From contig JAUIMM010000484.1 of the NCBI GenBank assembly GCA_031769625.1, forward strand, positions 3,286,001 to 3,350,000: a stretch of 64,000 nucleotides of DNA. The letters run 5' to 3'. Below, piece by piece: positions 21,883 through 32,286 of this stretch. Numbering within the stretch: the stretch's first letter is position 1; every line of letters begins with the position of its first letter. Both the position numbers and the translations under genes were made by a program. Origin of the DNA: Taudactylus pleione (taxonomy: Eukaryota; Chordata; Amphibia; Anura; Myobatrachidae). The notes under the pieces are model-generated. The model made no database searches. It was given only the letters and a program-made list of their open reading frames with translations, and was not told the DNA's origin.

Positions 21883-22463
21883 CAAGTCTCCAAATCATCA
21901 CTGTGGACAAGTTTAATGTACTATAGTTTGATCTTCTTGGTACAGAACCCAGGGTGTGACCCACTCCTGGCCTTTCCTAATTACCTGCCTTCCATTCTCA
22001 TTTATTTCTCCCTCTGTTCCTCTTCCTCTCTCCTCCATTTCTATAGCTTCCTCCCACATCCTCCATCTCTCCCCAGCTCCCTCTTTCCTCACTACCCCTT
22101 TTCTTAATATATATTCTCTATTATATTTATTTATGTATTTTTTTTTCTTTCTACTACATATTATTCTTTTGTAGTCATTCCTCCCTTGTTTTCTCTTATT
22201 TTTTTTTTCTATGAGTTCTAATTTACTCACTGTCCTCATCCCATCCCTCCCTTTTTTTTCTTATATTTTCATTTTTACTGTGGAAAACTTATTATAGTTA
22301 TTAAACTGTTTTATGTTTTGTTATTTAGATAATTATGTTATCTATATTTGTAAGTAGACTATCTACTTCTTATTTCACCCTCTAATTTCACTCGGGGATT
22401 GATTTTCTGTTATTTTTGTTTGTTTATTATTGATCTCCCAATAAAATTTTATGATTACAAAAA
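19889..22463 (+). mobile_element. 5'-truncated L1/Tx1-like LINE, intact TSD
   Basis: A 2575-bp insertion flanked by a perfect 13-bp direct repeat TAATGGGTTGCCT (19876-19888 and 22464-22476). It starts within ORF2 reverse transcriptase and ends in a 3' UTR rich in pyrimidine tracts with the tail CCCAATAAAATTTTATGATT followed by ACAAAAA. A 5' truncation, a long target duplication and an A-rich tail are what target-primed reverse transcription leaves. The clade is inferred from protein motifs in the remnant coding region. Confidence 0.92.
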
Positions 22464-22476
22464 TAATGGGTTGCCT

Positions 22477-23029
22477 GTATAATTTACCTGCACAGAAACT
22501 TTTGACTGCAAATTGACTGAGACACTTTAAAGCACAGTCTGCATATTACTCGAGGAAGGTGACATATGTAAGTTATACTTAGATTATATTATTCGCAGCA
22601 CATTTTCCATATTTAGAGTGGAGGCCAAATTTATTTTTCTTAGGGAGTTTAAAATATTTTTTAGCTATCTTTAGAATTTCCCTATCCCCCAGATACATGT
22701 GAAAGGAGATCTTACAGTGATAAAAGAGAATTTCAATCATCTACTCAAGACAAAGGTCTTTATGCCTAAAAGCTTCATTATTGGTTCCTGAATATTATCA
22801 TAAACAGTGAAGGCCAAAAGTTCTCATTTCATAACTGTTTAATAAAACACAGTTGTGGTTACTTACTAATGGAGATATGCAGTACAACTGAGGTAAAAGT
22901 ATACTCTTGGGTGAGGCACTGTGTAATAAGTTGTATAAAATATAACTTTTTATTAATATTATTAATATTAAAATTAAAAAATTATATCAAGTCTCCTAAA
23001 TAAATTGATCATGATACAGCTGTTTCTAT
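22477..23029. other. No gene; sequence between two retro-insertions
   Basis: AT-rich unassigned DNA. It separates two LINE-type insertions of opposite orientation by only about 550 bp. Confidence 0.4.
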
Positions 23030-23042
23030 CTGACACCAACTA

Positions 23043-24997
23043 TTTTTTTTTTTAATCATGTAATTTTTGTTGAAAATTTTAAGAGAAAAATATACCCACA
23101 TATGGAAACAGGCATATGAATATGAAGGCAGATATGAAAACTACAATATAAGGATATAAAAATAAGCAAAATACTCCACAATAGTCACACATAATGAAGG
23201 CAACACCCGAAGGCGCCATTTGGGCATACATCAAAATAAAAAAATAATAAAAAGGGACATAAATGACATACAATAATTGAAAATATGAAAAACAAGGAAA
23301 AATACACATCAGCCATAATATTAAAACATAGATCTCCCACCTACATGACCTATCCCTAACCTACAAAAATAGTAATCACACCCAAAACAAACCTCCCTAA
23401 ACCCCCCTCACCCTGTATAGTCTATCACCAACTTAGGTATACCTGGATCCCCATATTAATCCCATCCTAACTACACTACATATATCTTACCTAACAACCC
23501 CCCATACACCTCACTCAAATATAGGATCTAAACATTGGATAAATGACTGGGGCTACTTACTAAGTGGCCAAAAACATGGCTCAGCCCAGCTCCCCCGTGC
23601 AAAAAGAATATGGAGCTCCACCCACATATGAATATAGATCTATAGGTAGACCTATCCAAAATAAAAAAAAACTCATAAAATGAAAAAAGAAATGAAATAC
23701 AACAGGATATACTAAAAATCCAGCAGTATAAAAGCAAATGAAAATAAATAATAATAAAATGATATAAAAGAGACAGTCTCAGAACAGTAAAATCAATTTA
23801 TAAACTTCAAAGTCCACGAAATATAAATAAACCAACACATAGTTTACATTAAACAGGATATATAAAATCACATCAGTTTAGATAACAAATTAAATTGCAT
23901 ATAAATCAACAAGACAGTGAGACAAATATTTAGGTTCCAGAGGTTCAGTTGGGCCAGGCCTCAGCCTCCTGCAGGGAAAATACAAAAGAAATTGTCCTGC
24001 CACATCCCGTCTGAGAGTATACACAAAAAGGTAGAAAACATATGCAAAAGATATCCCAAAGCTTCACCATAAATGTCAGGTCCGAAAAAGGGATGTTTAG
24101 GCACGCTAGAGCAGAATCTCAGTGGCTGGAAACAAAATGGTAGTCAATCTTGGATAGTATCAGGACCACTGGAACAGAGCACTTGACTTGAACAAGAGAA
24201 GCAAGGACTTCGGAGTCAGGGAGCAGAGGCTCCTCCACTTGACAGGGAGGAAAATAATCCATCTGTCCACAAGCCTCTGGGTAGAGGCACCAATAGCCAG
24301 AATGATCTGTTGAAAAGGAGTCATGATGGTAATGGATATCCAGAGATGAAAATCTCACAGAAATGGGAAGCTGTGCAAGTGGAAGGACAATGCAGCAGCA
24401 CACCGCAGGAGCCAGAGAGGACAGGGAGCCGAAATGCACCACATGTCACCTCATCTAGATAGTCGCCTGCATTAGGAGAAAATACCAGCACTGACAGGAT
24501 CACCACAGGAGGTAATAACCGAACTCCGCAGCCCAAGAAATCCAGCATGGCAGGGGGACTGTAACAGGATACCAGAAGGAGCCCAGCAGCAAGATGGCGG
24601 CGGCTAGCACATCACTCACCCCAGCTACCGGAGCTTACCAGCAGGAGTTGAAGAGCGAGCAGGCAGCAAAACTTATGCCCAGGACAATGGAGAATACAGC
24701 TGGTAACCCAGTGAGGAACTGCAGGTAAGAGCACTTCAGCACATAGCTGGGGGGAGGAGGCGGGAACATCACAGAGCTAAGAGGCAGAGGACCCAGCAAC
24801 ACAGTCAGATGGGGAAACAATGGGGAGACAGCTCACAAATGACCCAGCGCTGGAAACCAGGGACACAGGAGAGGATCACGCCACAAAAGCAGCACACCCG
24901 GGGAGGAACTTCCAAAGGAACAGGATAAAAAGCAAGATTTTCCACAGAAGAGCTGGCTGAATGCGACATACGCCATGCTACTCCAGGCCACGCCCCC
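23043..24997 (-). mobile_element. LINE-type insertion without RT, both ends present
   Basis: A 1955-bp insertion flanked by a perfect 13-bp duplication CTGACACCAACTA (23030-23042 and 24998-25010). Read on the minus strand it begins GGGGGGCGTGGCCTGGAGTA, like the 5' end of L1/Tx1-type elements, and ends CAACAAAAATTACATGATT plus an A-tract, close to the tail of the LINE at 22463. Yet no reverse transcriptase or endonuclease motif appears in any frame. The open frames of 60-107 codons (for example 24442-24119) show no domain I know. It is either an internally deleted LINE or a non-autonomous family using LINE ends. Confidence 0.8.
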
Positions 24998-25114
24998 CTG
25001 ACACCAACTACTGTATTTGTATGCATATGAATATATGCTATTTGATACTATCTGTATGCATATGTACACTACAGTCTAAAATGACCAAGAGATTTACCCT
25101 GTGGTAATAGGTAT

Positions 25115-25980
25115 TGTTCGTCTGAAAATCGATACTGGCATTGTTGTTGCTATTTCTGAAAACCGAACACATCCGAACTTTGGGGTTCTGAGTGGAATCA
25201 AGTCCCAGCTCAGATCACTTTGGGATTCCAAGTAGAACAGAGGGCCTAATTCAGACCCGCTCGCGAGCGCTGAGCGCTCGCAAGCTGGTCGATGTTGCGC
25301 AAGTGCGCATGCGCACGACGGTGGCGGGTCCGTCGTGTGCATGCGCGAGACCCGAATAACGACGTCCAAGCCGTCGTTATGGGTCTCAAACCAAAGGGGG
25401 CGTGCTGTTGATGGTGATTGACAGCACGCCCCCTTTGGTGGGCGTGCCGGGGGCGTGGCTGCCCAGACGCCTACCGTCTGGGGCCGGCCCCACTGACATC
25501 ACAAGTGATGTCAGTGGGAGTGCTTTCGGCTCTGATAGAGCCGAAAGCACTCCAGGGCTTGCGGCAGCGAGACCCTACCGCAAGGGTCTCGTCGCAAGCC
25601 CAATGGTCGCGATGGTCTTGACCATCGCGACCATCATTTTGGCCGCTTGCTATAGCTGTGGGTGGTCACCCACAGCTATGCGAGCGGCCAGGAGGCCACT
25701 CCAAAAAGGAGCAGGGATGGCCCTGATTCAGAGCGAGCGCTCTGTCAGAGCGTCCGGCTCAGAATCAGGGCTTGAGTCCCGGCTCGGGTCTGCTGTGAGT
25801 TCAGAACTCTGTTTTAAAAACCAAATCTCGGGTTTTGGATTGCATGTAAACAGGTCCAAATTACACGATTTTAGTTGTTTTATTGATTTTTAAAGAAAAT
25901 CAAAACCTAATCCGAACCAAAACACTTTTGCCAAAACCATAACATTTGACGGTAGTTTTGCCATAACCAAAACACGGGGG
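25115..25980. repeat. Fragments of dispersed repeat split by a MITE
   Basis: 25126-25251 (CTGAAAACCGAACACATCCG) and 25771-25980 (AACCTAATCCGAACCAAAAC, ACCAAATCTCGGGTTTTGG) resemble the GTTTTGGATCTGG composition of the element at 26358-28060. The hairpin-chain element at 25252 lies between the two parts. No ends are resolved. Confidence 0.4.
25252..25770. mobile_element. Hairpin-chain MITE (GGGCCTAATTCAG ends)
   Basis: Left GGGCCTAATTCAGACC and right GGCTCAGAATCAGGGC are inverted family ends. Between them hairpins follow almost without spacing: about 25264-25290, 25302-25338, 25348-25386, 25391-25438 (perfect 18-bp arms CCAAAGGGGGCGTGCTGT), 25489-25518, 25518-25553, 25554-25601, 25602-25634 and 25640-25690. 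The open frame at 25402-25893 is a by-product of GC-rich palindromes and has no domain. The partial copy at 1-145 has the first three hairpins in mirror order. Confidence 0.75.
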
Positions 25981-26357
25981 TCCACATACACTTTTAATGT
26001 ATATAGAACCTACAATTTTGCTTTGTGGGAATTGATATTGCCATTCTGCTACAAATTAATATTGACATTGCCATGTTTCATCTGTATGCTTTAAAACATA
26101 GCTTTTCTCAGCAGATCTATAATTCACCTTTAACACAAGACTTTATATACCTTAATTTAGGGAACTGTCTTAATTATAGGTTACCTTGATTGAAAATACA
26201 TTTTGGATACATAGGTGTCAAATAGCGATCAAATTGGAAAAGATTACAGAGTAATGAAAATGCATCACTTTAGTGTGTCTTTTGTCATACCTGTATATAG
26301 GAAGAGGAATTTAAGGGCCAAGATCCACAAATGACAGTTGATCATATGGTTTTGAAC
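25981..26357. other. No gene seen
   Basis: AT-rich unassigned sequence between repeats. Confidence 0.4.
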
Positions 26358-26949
26358 TAGGGGTGTGCACCGGCCACTTTTCGTGTTTTGGTTTTGGATC
26401 TGGATCTTTCTTCGTGTTTTGGATCTGGATTGGTTTTGCCAAAATCACCCTTCCGTGTTCTGGGTTCTGGGTTTTGTGTTTTGGATCTTGATTTTTTCTT
26501 AAAAAAAAAAAATACTAAAATCACATAAAATGGGATTTTTTTTTGTTCCTACGCTATTAATAACCCCAATAACATTAATTTCCACTCATTTCCACTCTAT
26601 TCTGAACACCTCACACCTCACAATATTGTTTTTAGGCCAAAAGGTTGCACCGAGGTAGCTGGATGACTATGCTAAGCGACACAAGTGGGCGGCACAAACA
26701 CGTGGCCCATCTAGGAGTGGCACTGCAGTGGCAGACAGGAAGCCAATCAGCGTCATGGTGCCCATTTGCATCTAGCACGGACCCGGGAGATCCGTGCTAC
26801 TTGCATCTGTGTCATTGACACAGAGCACTGACGGGTCCGTGAAATCCGTCTGTGCTGCTGTGGTAAAAAAAACAAAAACAAAACCTGTGTAAAAAAAGAA
26901 AAAAATGGCGTGCCCCCCCCCCAAAAAAAATCAACCAGCCCTGGGCATG

Positions 26950-27110
26950 AGTGACCCAGTGCTGAGTGTGCTTAAATACAGGGGACAAATGACGTAGGGG
27001 TCCCCTGTACTTAAGCACAACCAGCACCGGGCTAGTCAGAACCAGCGCTGGTTTCCAAAATACGGGGGACAAACGACGTAGGGGTCCCCCGTATTCTGCG
27101 CAACCAGCTC
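26950..27110. repeat. Two related hairpins with a conserved loop
   Basis: CTTAAATACAGGGGAC and GTCCCCTGTACTTAAG pair around AAATGACGTAGGG (26970-27017), and ATACGGGGGAC and GTCCCCCGTAT pair around AAACGACGTAGGG (27060-27095). The stems differ but the loop is nearly the same. Non-coding. Confidence 0.75.
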
Positions 27111-27450
27111 TGGGCTCTGATCCGGTCCTGGTGTGCATAAGTAGCATTTACATGAATACGGGCATACTGACCTTACCTTTGTGAAAACATCCCTTGCCAA
27201 TCCTGTAACGCCTCAATGTTCATAAGGTCTGATGTTAGTGTGTGTCTGCATAGGCACATATGCCTACTGTACATTCACCTTCTGAGTATCGCACCGTGCT
27301 ATCCTGCAATCTACACTATATGCTAGTACTCACTCTACAGCAAGTTATTGTAAATTCACATTCTCTTTAATTAATAGAGCTGGTATAATGGTCATTTCAG
27401 TTTGCTGTGTGGTGTGGTTATGGTTAGGAGTTGGAACACTTCAGGCCAAA

Positions 27451-27966
27451 GTGCCTGATTCTGAGCTGTACGCAAAGCCGATATGTTACGGAGTTCAGCG
27501 ATTATCGTTAAACTGCACATGCATCTGAGTTGCACTGCGTATGTGGCTAGGTAAATTACCATATTCGGGCGCAGCAACTTTCTACTCGCAGTGTGAGTGA
27601 CAGTCAGGGAGCGTTTGGGAGAAGTAATTAGGGAGTGGCGGCAAAGAATGCAGACGTGTTGCAACCGTTTTGGGGGGCGCGTTACATCCTGCATTTGAGA
27701 TCCTGTACGCAAGAAAAATTGCCCCCGGCATCTCAGTATATGCGGCCATTCTGGGCGACCACAGGGTTACTTAGAGGCCGATTATTGAAGATCTGTGAGC
27801 GATGCTGCGAGTTTGTATGCAGGTGCTTTGACTTTTTACTTGGATTTGTGAAGCCGCAGGTGGGCGTCTCATTACATTCCTTTTCATCTGCAACATTTGC
27901 ATATTTTCGCACAGCAACTGCATAGAAAGACGCAGCGGCATTAGCGTACGTCTCTGATTTAGATCC
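27451..27966. mobile_element. Harbinger-like MITE, decayed right end
   Basis: The left end GTGCCTGATTCTGAGC matches the family; the right end CTCTGATTTAGATCC is a decayed inverse. The interior GCAACTGCATAGAAAGACGC is typical. Nested inside the 26358-28060 element. Confidence 0.55.
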
Positions 27967-28205
27967 AATATTCGCTAAACTTACAAACTTTATGCTGCCA
28001 AATGTGGAATCGGATGAATTATCCACAAAACGTTTTTTCTGAAATTGTTGCTCATCTCTATTACACAGTTATGGTGACTTCTCGCTGTCATCTATACCTT
28101 GTACAATACATGTCAGAGTAATTATACAGAATAAGTTAATAAAAACATAATTTTTATTTCCCTATAACATTCATATTTATTAAAATACTGTAAGCTTCAT
28201 ACTGA

Positions 28206-28808
28206 GGGCCTGATTCAGAGCCGCTCATAAGCGGCCGCTCGTTCGCTCCGAGCGATGTTCGCACATCTGCGCATGCGTATGGGTCATAATGCGCATGCGC
28301 CAACCAGTCATTGCGGTCGGAAATCGTGCGCTCGCAAAACAGCGAGGGACTGCTAATTTGAGTGACAGAATGAGGCGTTTGTGGGTGGTAACAGGGGAAG
28401 GTGCTTGAAAACGGGGAGTGGAGATCCGAACGCAGGCATGCCAAACGGTCAAAACGGGCGTTTAATGGGTATGCATAATTAACAAAGCAGTGTCATCGAC
28501 CACGTCACTTGGTTGTCTTTTAGCCTGAACTGCTCGCAGTGATTGTGGGAAGTAAAACCTACCACAAGCACTGCGAGCAGTTCAGATGCCTTTCGATGTA
28601 CTCGATTAATCTAATAAATAGCTGAGATGACGTATGATGCGAACAGCCAGGGGGCGTCTTTACAAAATAGCGAGCGCATGTTTCGTTCGCTCGCTCGCTC
28701 AGACATAGAGGCGTCAACAGACCGCAAAGAGCGAGCGCTCAATTTAAATAGCCGGCCCCTTTTTCTGAACAACGGTTCGCAAATAGCATCCAGCTCTGAA
28801 TCAGGTCC
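28206..28808. mobile_element. Harbinger-like MITE, 603 bp, 3-bp TSD
   Basis: Terminal repeats GGGCCTGATTCAGAGC and GCTCTGAATCAGGTCC, flanked by TGA on each side (28203-28205 and 28809-28811). The interior carries GCGGCCGCTCG, GCGCATGCGC and paired arms GAACTGCTCGCAGTG with CACTGCGAGCAGTTC. The copy at 58252-58850 is the same element in the opposite orientation, similar over its whole length. No protein is encoded. Confidence 0.85.
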
Positions 28809-28908
28809 TGAATCCAGTAAAATATACTTTACAGTAATAAATTAGAAAGAAATGACCTGTCCTCAAAATTAGCTCCCCCTCCCCACTAGTCTGATAGGCA
28901 CCCACACT

Positions 28909-29337
28909 CAGAGCCGGCTCCAGGGGTCAGAGCACCCTGCACGCGAGCGAAAATGGAGGCGTGGCCTAATTACCATAGACCATGCCCCGTATGTGATGTT
29001 ATTTGGAGGCGTGCCTGCATGGCACACCTCCAAATAACGCCGGGCTGGGGGCAGCCTCACTAGCTGGGCTTCCATAAGCCCTCTCCCTTCACTGAATGGA
29101 TGCTGCGCGCATGCACGCAGCATCCATTCAGACTCCGGGGTCCGGCAACGCCACACAGCTGCGGCGGTGGGAGTCCCCAAACTCCCAATTTGACCACCCG
29201 CGGGCCACTTCGGCCCACAGGTGGAACAGCAGGACAGTACTGTCCCGCTGAAATCGGGATGTTGGGGAGGGGTGCGCCCTCTATGGGTGGCGCCTCTGTG
29301 CGACCACACTGGTCGAACACCCCTAGAGCCGGCCCTG
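28909..29337. mobile_element. hAT-like MITE with CAGAGCCGGC ends
   Basis: Ends CAGAGCCGGCTCCAGGGGTC and CCCCTAGAGCCGGCCCTG are inverted. The 6-bp CACACT lies on both sides (28903-28908 and 29338-29343), a shortened 8-bp duplication. Interior hairpins: GGCATGGTC arms around 28975-29000 and ATGGATGCTGCGCGCATG against CATGCACGCAGCATCCAT around 29095-29128. Overlapping open frames on both strands have no domain. Confidence 0.75.
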
Positions 29338-30431
29338 CACACTCTATTGTGTATAGGAAACGGTAAAGTGATTGGCGGGGGGCCTGGGGGCCGCCTAGGC
29401 CCCAGAAGTATTTGGGGCTATGACAGAGTGAAATACATTTTAGATGCTTTTTTAGCACTCCTGCCATCAGCTGAGACTATAATGTTAGATCACTTTAAAA
29501 AGAAAAAGAAAAGTTCTGTATCATCAGTGTTATTTTTCTGCCGTGCCTCTGAGTTTTTTAGGGGTCCCCACAAACTAGTCTGTGTCACTTGGATGCCTAA
29601 TGTTTTTTTGCAACCCCTATGTATTGCCTTCGCTTGATTCTTTCCTTACCTACATGCTGGTTTCTCTGAAATGAGAGACCTCTGAAGAAATTGAGACTCC
29701 CTAGGCAGACAGTGAGTGGCTCTCTGTCTGTGGGACTTCTGTGCAGGGACTTGGTGGAGGTGGAACTAGTTCCACCTAACATTAGAGGTGACTTTCCACT
29801 CCGTTCCTGCTCGCTTTAACCCCTGAACCAATCAGATTCTAGCTATCATTTTATAGATTATAGAGTATTAGGTAAGTGAAAGCTAGAAGTTTATTGGTTG
29901 CTGTGGGCAACTTCTCAGATTGTACTCTTTAGGTTTGATGCATCGCCCCCTGAGACTGTCAAACATGGCTATGATGTCTGACTGAAGCTACAGTAGAACA
30001 AATAAAGAGCGCAGGATTGTTATTCGAGTTCAGCTCTGCAAATTGGGTCATTCAATGTGGAAGCCCCATTTTAAATTACTTAAAAAAATTAGTGATGATA
30101 AATACTAATACAAGTATGGCATCATGTGTCCCTCAGCATTGTGGTAGCATATGGTACGGGTGGCACACTGCTCTGCTTTGACATTGGATGGGGGAAGGTC
30201 TATGCAAATACACTGAGGGAGAACTTTGTGGCTCTTTTTAAATGGATAATTACTTTAGAATGTGAAAGCAGAGAAATGAAGCTAGATGTTGGTAATTCAG
30301 GTTTGTAGTTTTGTGGAAAATACGGTACAGTCCAGTTTAGTAGTGATCCTGGATTCCTGGTTTAAAGTATTCCATTTCACCCTCCCCTAGCCCCCATCTG
30401 TTATATCTTTTTTTTTCAATATTCCTATATA

Positions 30432-30475
30432 CGTGACAGGTGGCATATGTGTAGGCACAACTGCCACCTGTCACG
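30432..30475. repeat. Short perfect hairpin, 14-bp arms
   Basis: CGTGACAGGTGGCA (30432-30445) and TGCCACCTGTCACG (30462-30475) are perfect complements around a 16-nt loop. No transposon ends were recognised next to it, so it could be a tiny palindromic repeat or a structured RNA; nothing here decides between these. Confidence 0.6.
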
Positions 30476-30813
30476 CTGCTTTTTGATTGGCTGGAGTATA
30501 AAGAATTGGTTGTGCAGTTTACATGGTGGAAACGGCAACAGCAAGAGGCGTCCCCCGGTGATTCTTGTGCTTCTTTTTAAAAGTCAACTACAGTAAATAG
30601 CAAAAATGACATGATGACATTTAATCACACTCACTTCTTGTTAGTACTCATCATTCATTGTTTCTCCTACTCATTTACCACTTTCCCTCATCACTCATCA
30701 CACAATACTAATTTGTCACCTCTAATTCGTTATTTTTCACCACTCATCATTTGGTTTACTGTAGATAACTCACTCGTCACTTGTCCCTAAGTTCTCCTAT
30801 TCATTCTTCACTG

Positions 30814-30857
30814 ATGCTGTGTCAAATCAGTGATTACACACTGATTTGACACAGCAT
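30814..30857. repeat. Short perfect hairpin, 19-bp arms
   Basis: ATGCTGTGTCAAATCAGTG (30814-30832) and CACTGATTTGACACAGCAT (30839-30857) are perfect complements around the 6-nt loop ATTACA. The arms show no mismatch, unlike most old MITEs here, so it is recent or maintained. Confidence 0.7.
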
Positions 30858-30894
30858 GACTTGTTACATGTATGTCACATTTAATGCTGGGTAC

Positions 30895-31137
30895 ACACGG
30901 TATGATCTGTACCACCAATGACTTGAAAGATATCTTTCAGTGAAGTCATCCTGCCACATCTCTGAACAGGCAAAGTTGACGAAATTGTCCAGATTGGCTT
31001 GCATGTACGGACGACCAAAGATATCGTTATCGTTCATGCAGGAACTCGCATCATTGGTCGTTCACTGCATAAAAATGAACAATCTGAACGATATATCATT
31101 CATATCGTTTACAGATATCGTACGGTGTGTACGCACC
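30895..31137. mobile_element. TTAA-target MITE, intact TSD
   Basis: Best copy of its family: TGCTGGGTACACACGGTA at the left, TACGGTGTGTACGCACC at the right, and TTAA on both sides (30891-30894 and 31138-31141). The interior has GAACGATATATCATTCATAT- and ATCGTTATCGTTC-type words. TTAA duplications are typical of piggyBac elements, which probably supplied the transposase. 243 bp, non-coding. Confidence 0.85.
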
Positions 31138-31480
31138 TTAAGTCTAGTGTGTTCTAATGCTGGCCACAAACACTGCAGTACAATTTGTCAGCAAATGTTG
31201 AACAATTGGACTGATATTACAGGGAGCGAGACCCATAGCGATACCCTGTGGTATTCCGATAGTTACCAGGTATGTTATTAATGGACTGGGAAGATGAATG
31301 TAGAACATGGCCCCAGCCATGCTGGAAGTGATCTGGCAGCTGTTTTTGTTGCCAAGTTGGACAGTGATCTTGTTGTCACGTGTTTGTGAGTGGCAGTACA
31401 TTCTGCCCGTATGTGACTAGCTTACATTGCAGGAACTATCTTATAACTCTAAGATCTTTACCAATCATTCATACTCTAAA

Positions 31481-31785
31481 GCTGGCCACACACTAGACCA
31501 ACTTACATCCAACCAGCCAACTTGTTGATTGTTTGGAATGAAAATCTGGTAACGTATGGGAGTAAATGATGATCAGCAATTTGCTCCTAAATGCGAGAAA
31601 AGATGAAAATGGTCGTTCAGACAAGTTTGTTAAATGTTTGATCTAAACTATTGTTCAAACAACAGTTTTGGTTCATTTTCCAGCGTTTGGGAGCAAATTG
31701 CTGATTGTAATCCTTACCAGATTTTCATTCCAACCAATCAACTAGTTGGCTGGTTGGACAGATAATCTTTAGATGTGTGGCCAGC
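31481..31785. mobile_element. TTAA-type MITE (GCTGGCCACACAC ends)
   Basis: Ends GCTGGCCACACACTAGACCA and GATGTGTGGCCAGC are inverted; the right flank is TTAA (31786-31789), the left is altered. Inner arms TGGAATGAAAATCTGGTAA and ACCAGATTTTCATTCCA, and GCAATTTGCTCC with GGAGCAAATTGC, pair. The copy at 52677-52994 is closely similar. Confidence 0.8.
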
Positions 31786-32043
31786 TTAACACAGTACTTC
31801 CCAAACTGTGTCCTCAGGACCCCAGACAGTTCACATTTTTCAGGTCACCCAGCAGATGCACAGGTGTATTCATTACTCACTGACACATTTTAAAAGATCC
31901 ACAGGTGGAGCTAATTATTTCACTTGTGATTCTGTGGCCTATTCATCATAACTAAAATTCCTCCTCTCCATAACTATCTGTTTAGAAAAGCTGTAATTTT
32001 TGCGATGACAGCTTCTCAGGAAATAGATAGTTATCTCTATCTA

Positions 32044-32237
32044 AAACAAAAACAAGCAGTCTAGCGCTGAAATTAATATAAAATGAAACACACAGCTGTT
32101 TTTTAAAAAGACCACAAGACTGCAGCTTCAAATATCATGACAGGCTGTACTTTACCTGTCGATATGGACAACAACTAATACTAATAGAACAATGAAGCGC
32201 GATCTCGATATCAAATATTTATTAATATTCATATAAA

Positions 32238-32286
<49 letters not shown>

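Larger units (their letters stand above)
26358..28060. mobile_element. Non-autonomous hAT-like repeat, 1.7 kb
   Basis: The left end TAGGGGTGTGCACCGGCC and the right end GAAATTGTTGCTCATCTCTA share inverted TAG.G.TG.GC ends, and the right end matches the 8630-8813 MITE. The left part is repetitive GTTTTGGATCTGG sequence. No transposase is seen and no 8-bp duplication survives. A Harbinger-like MITE (27451-27966) sits inside its right part. Confidence 0.55.
29338..30894. other. No gene; decayed MITE and two short hairpins
   Basis: 29815-29950 is a decayed member of the GAAGTTGCCC palindromic family (ACCAATCAGATTCTAGC with GCTAGAAGTTTATTGGTTGC). 29660-29720 shares CTCTGAAGAAATTGA and CAGACAGTG-like words with 4965-5005. 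Hairpins at 30432-30475 and 30814-30857 are listed separately. Confidence 0.45.

Noticed and set aside
24119..24442. 107-codon minus frame as a LINE ORF1
   Set aside because: No coiled coil, RRM or zinc-knuckle motif recognised, so not called.
25402..25893. 163-codon open frame
   Set aside because: Covers the hairpin chain; GC-rich palindromes lack stops by composition and the frame ends in unrelated repeat.
32244..32283. TA run as a replication or promoter element
   Set aside because: A simple microsatellite with no supporting context.
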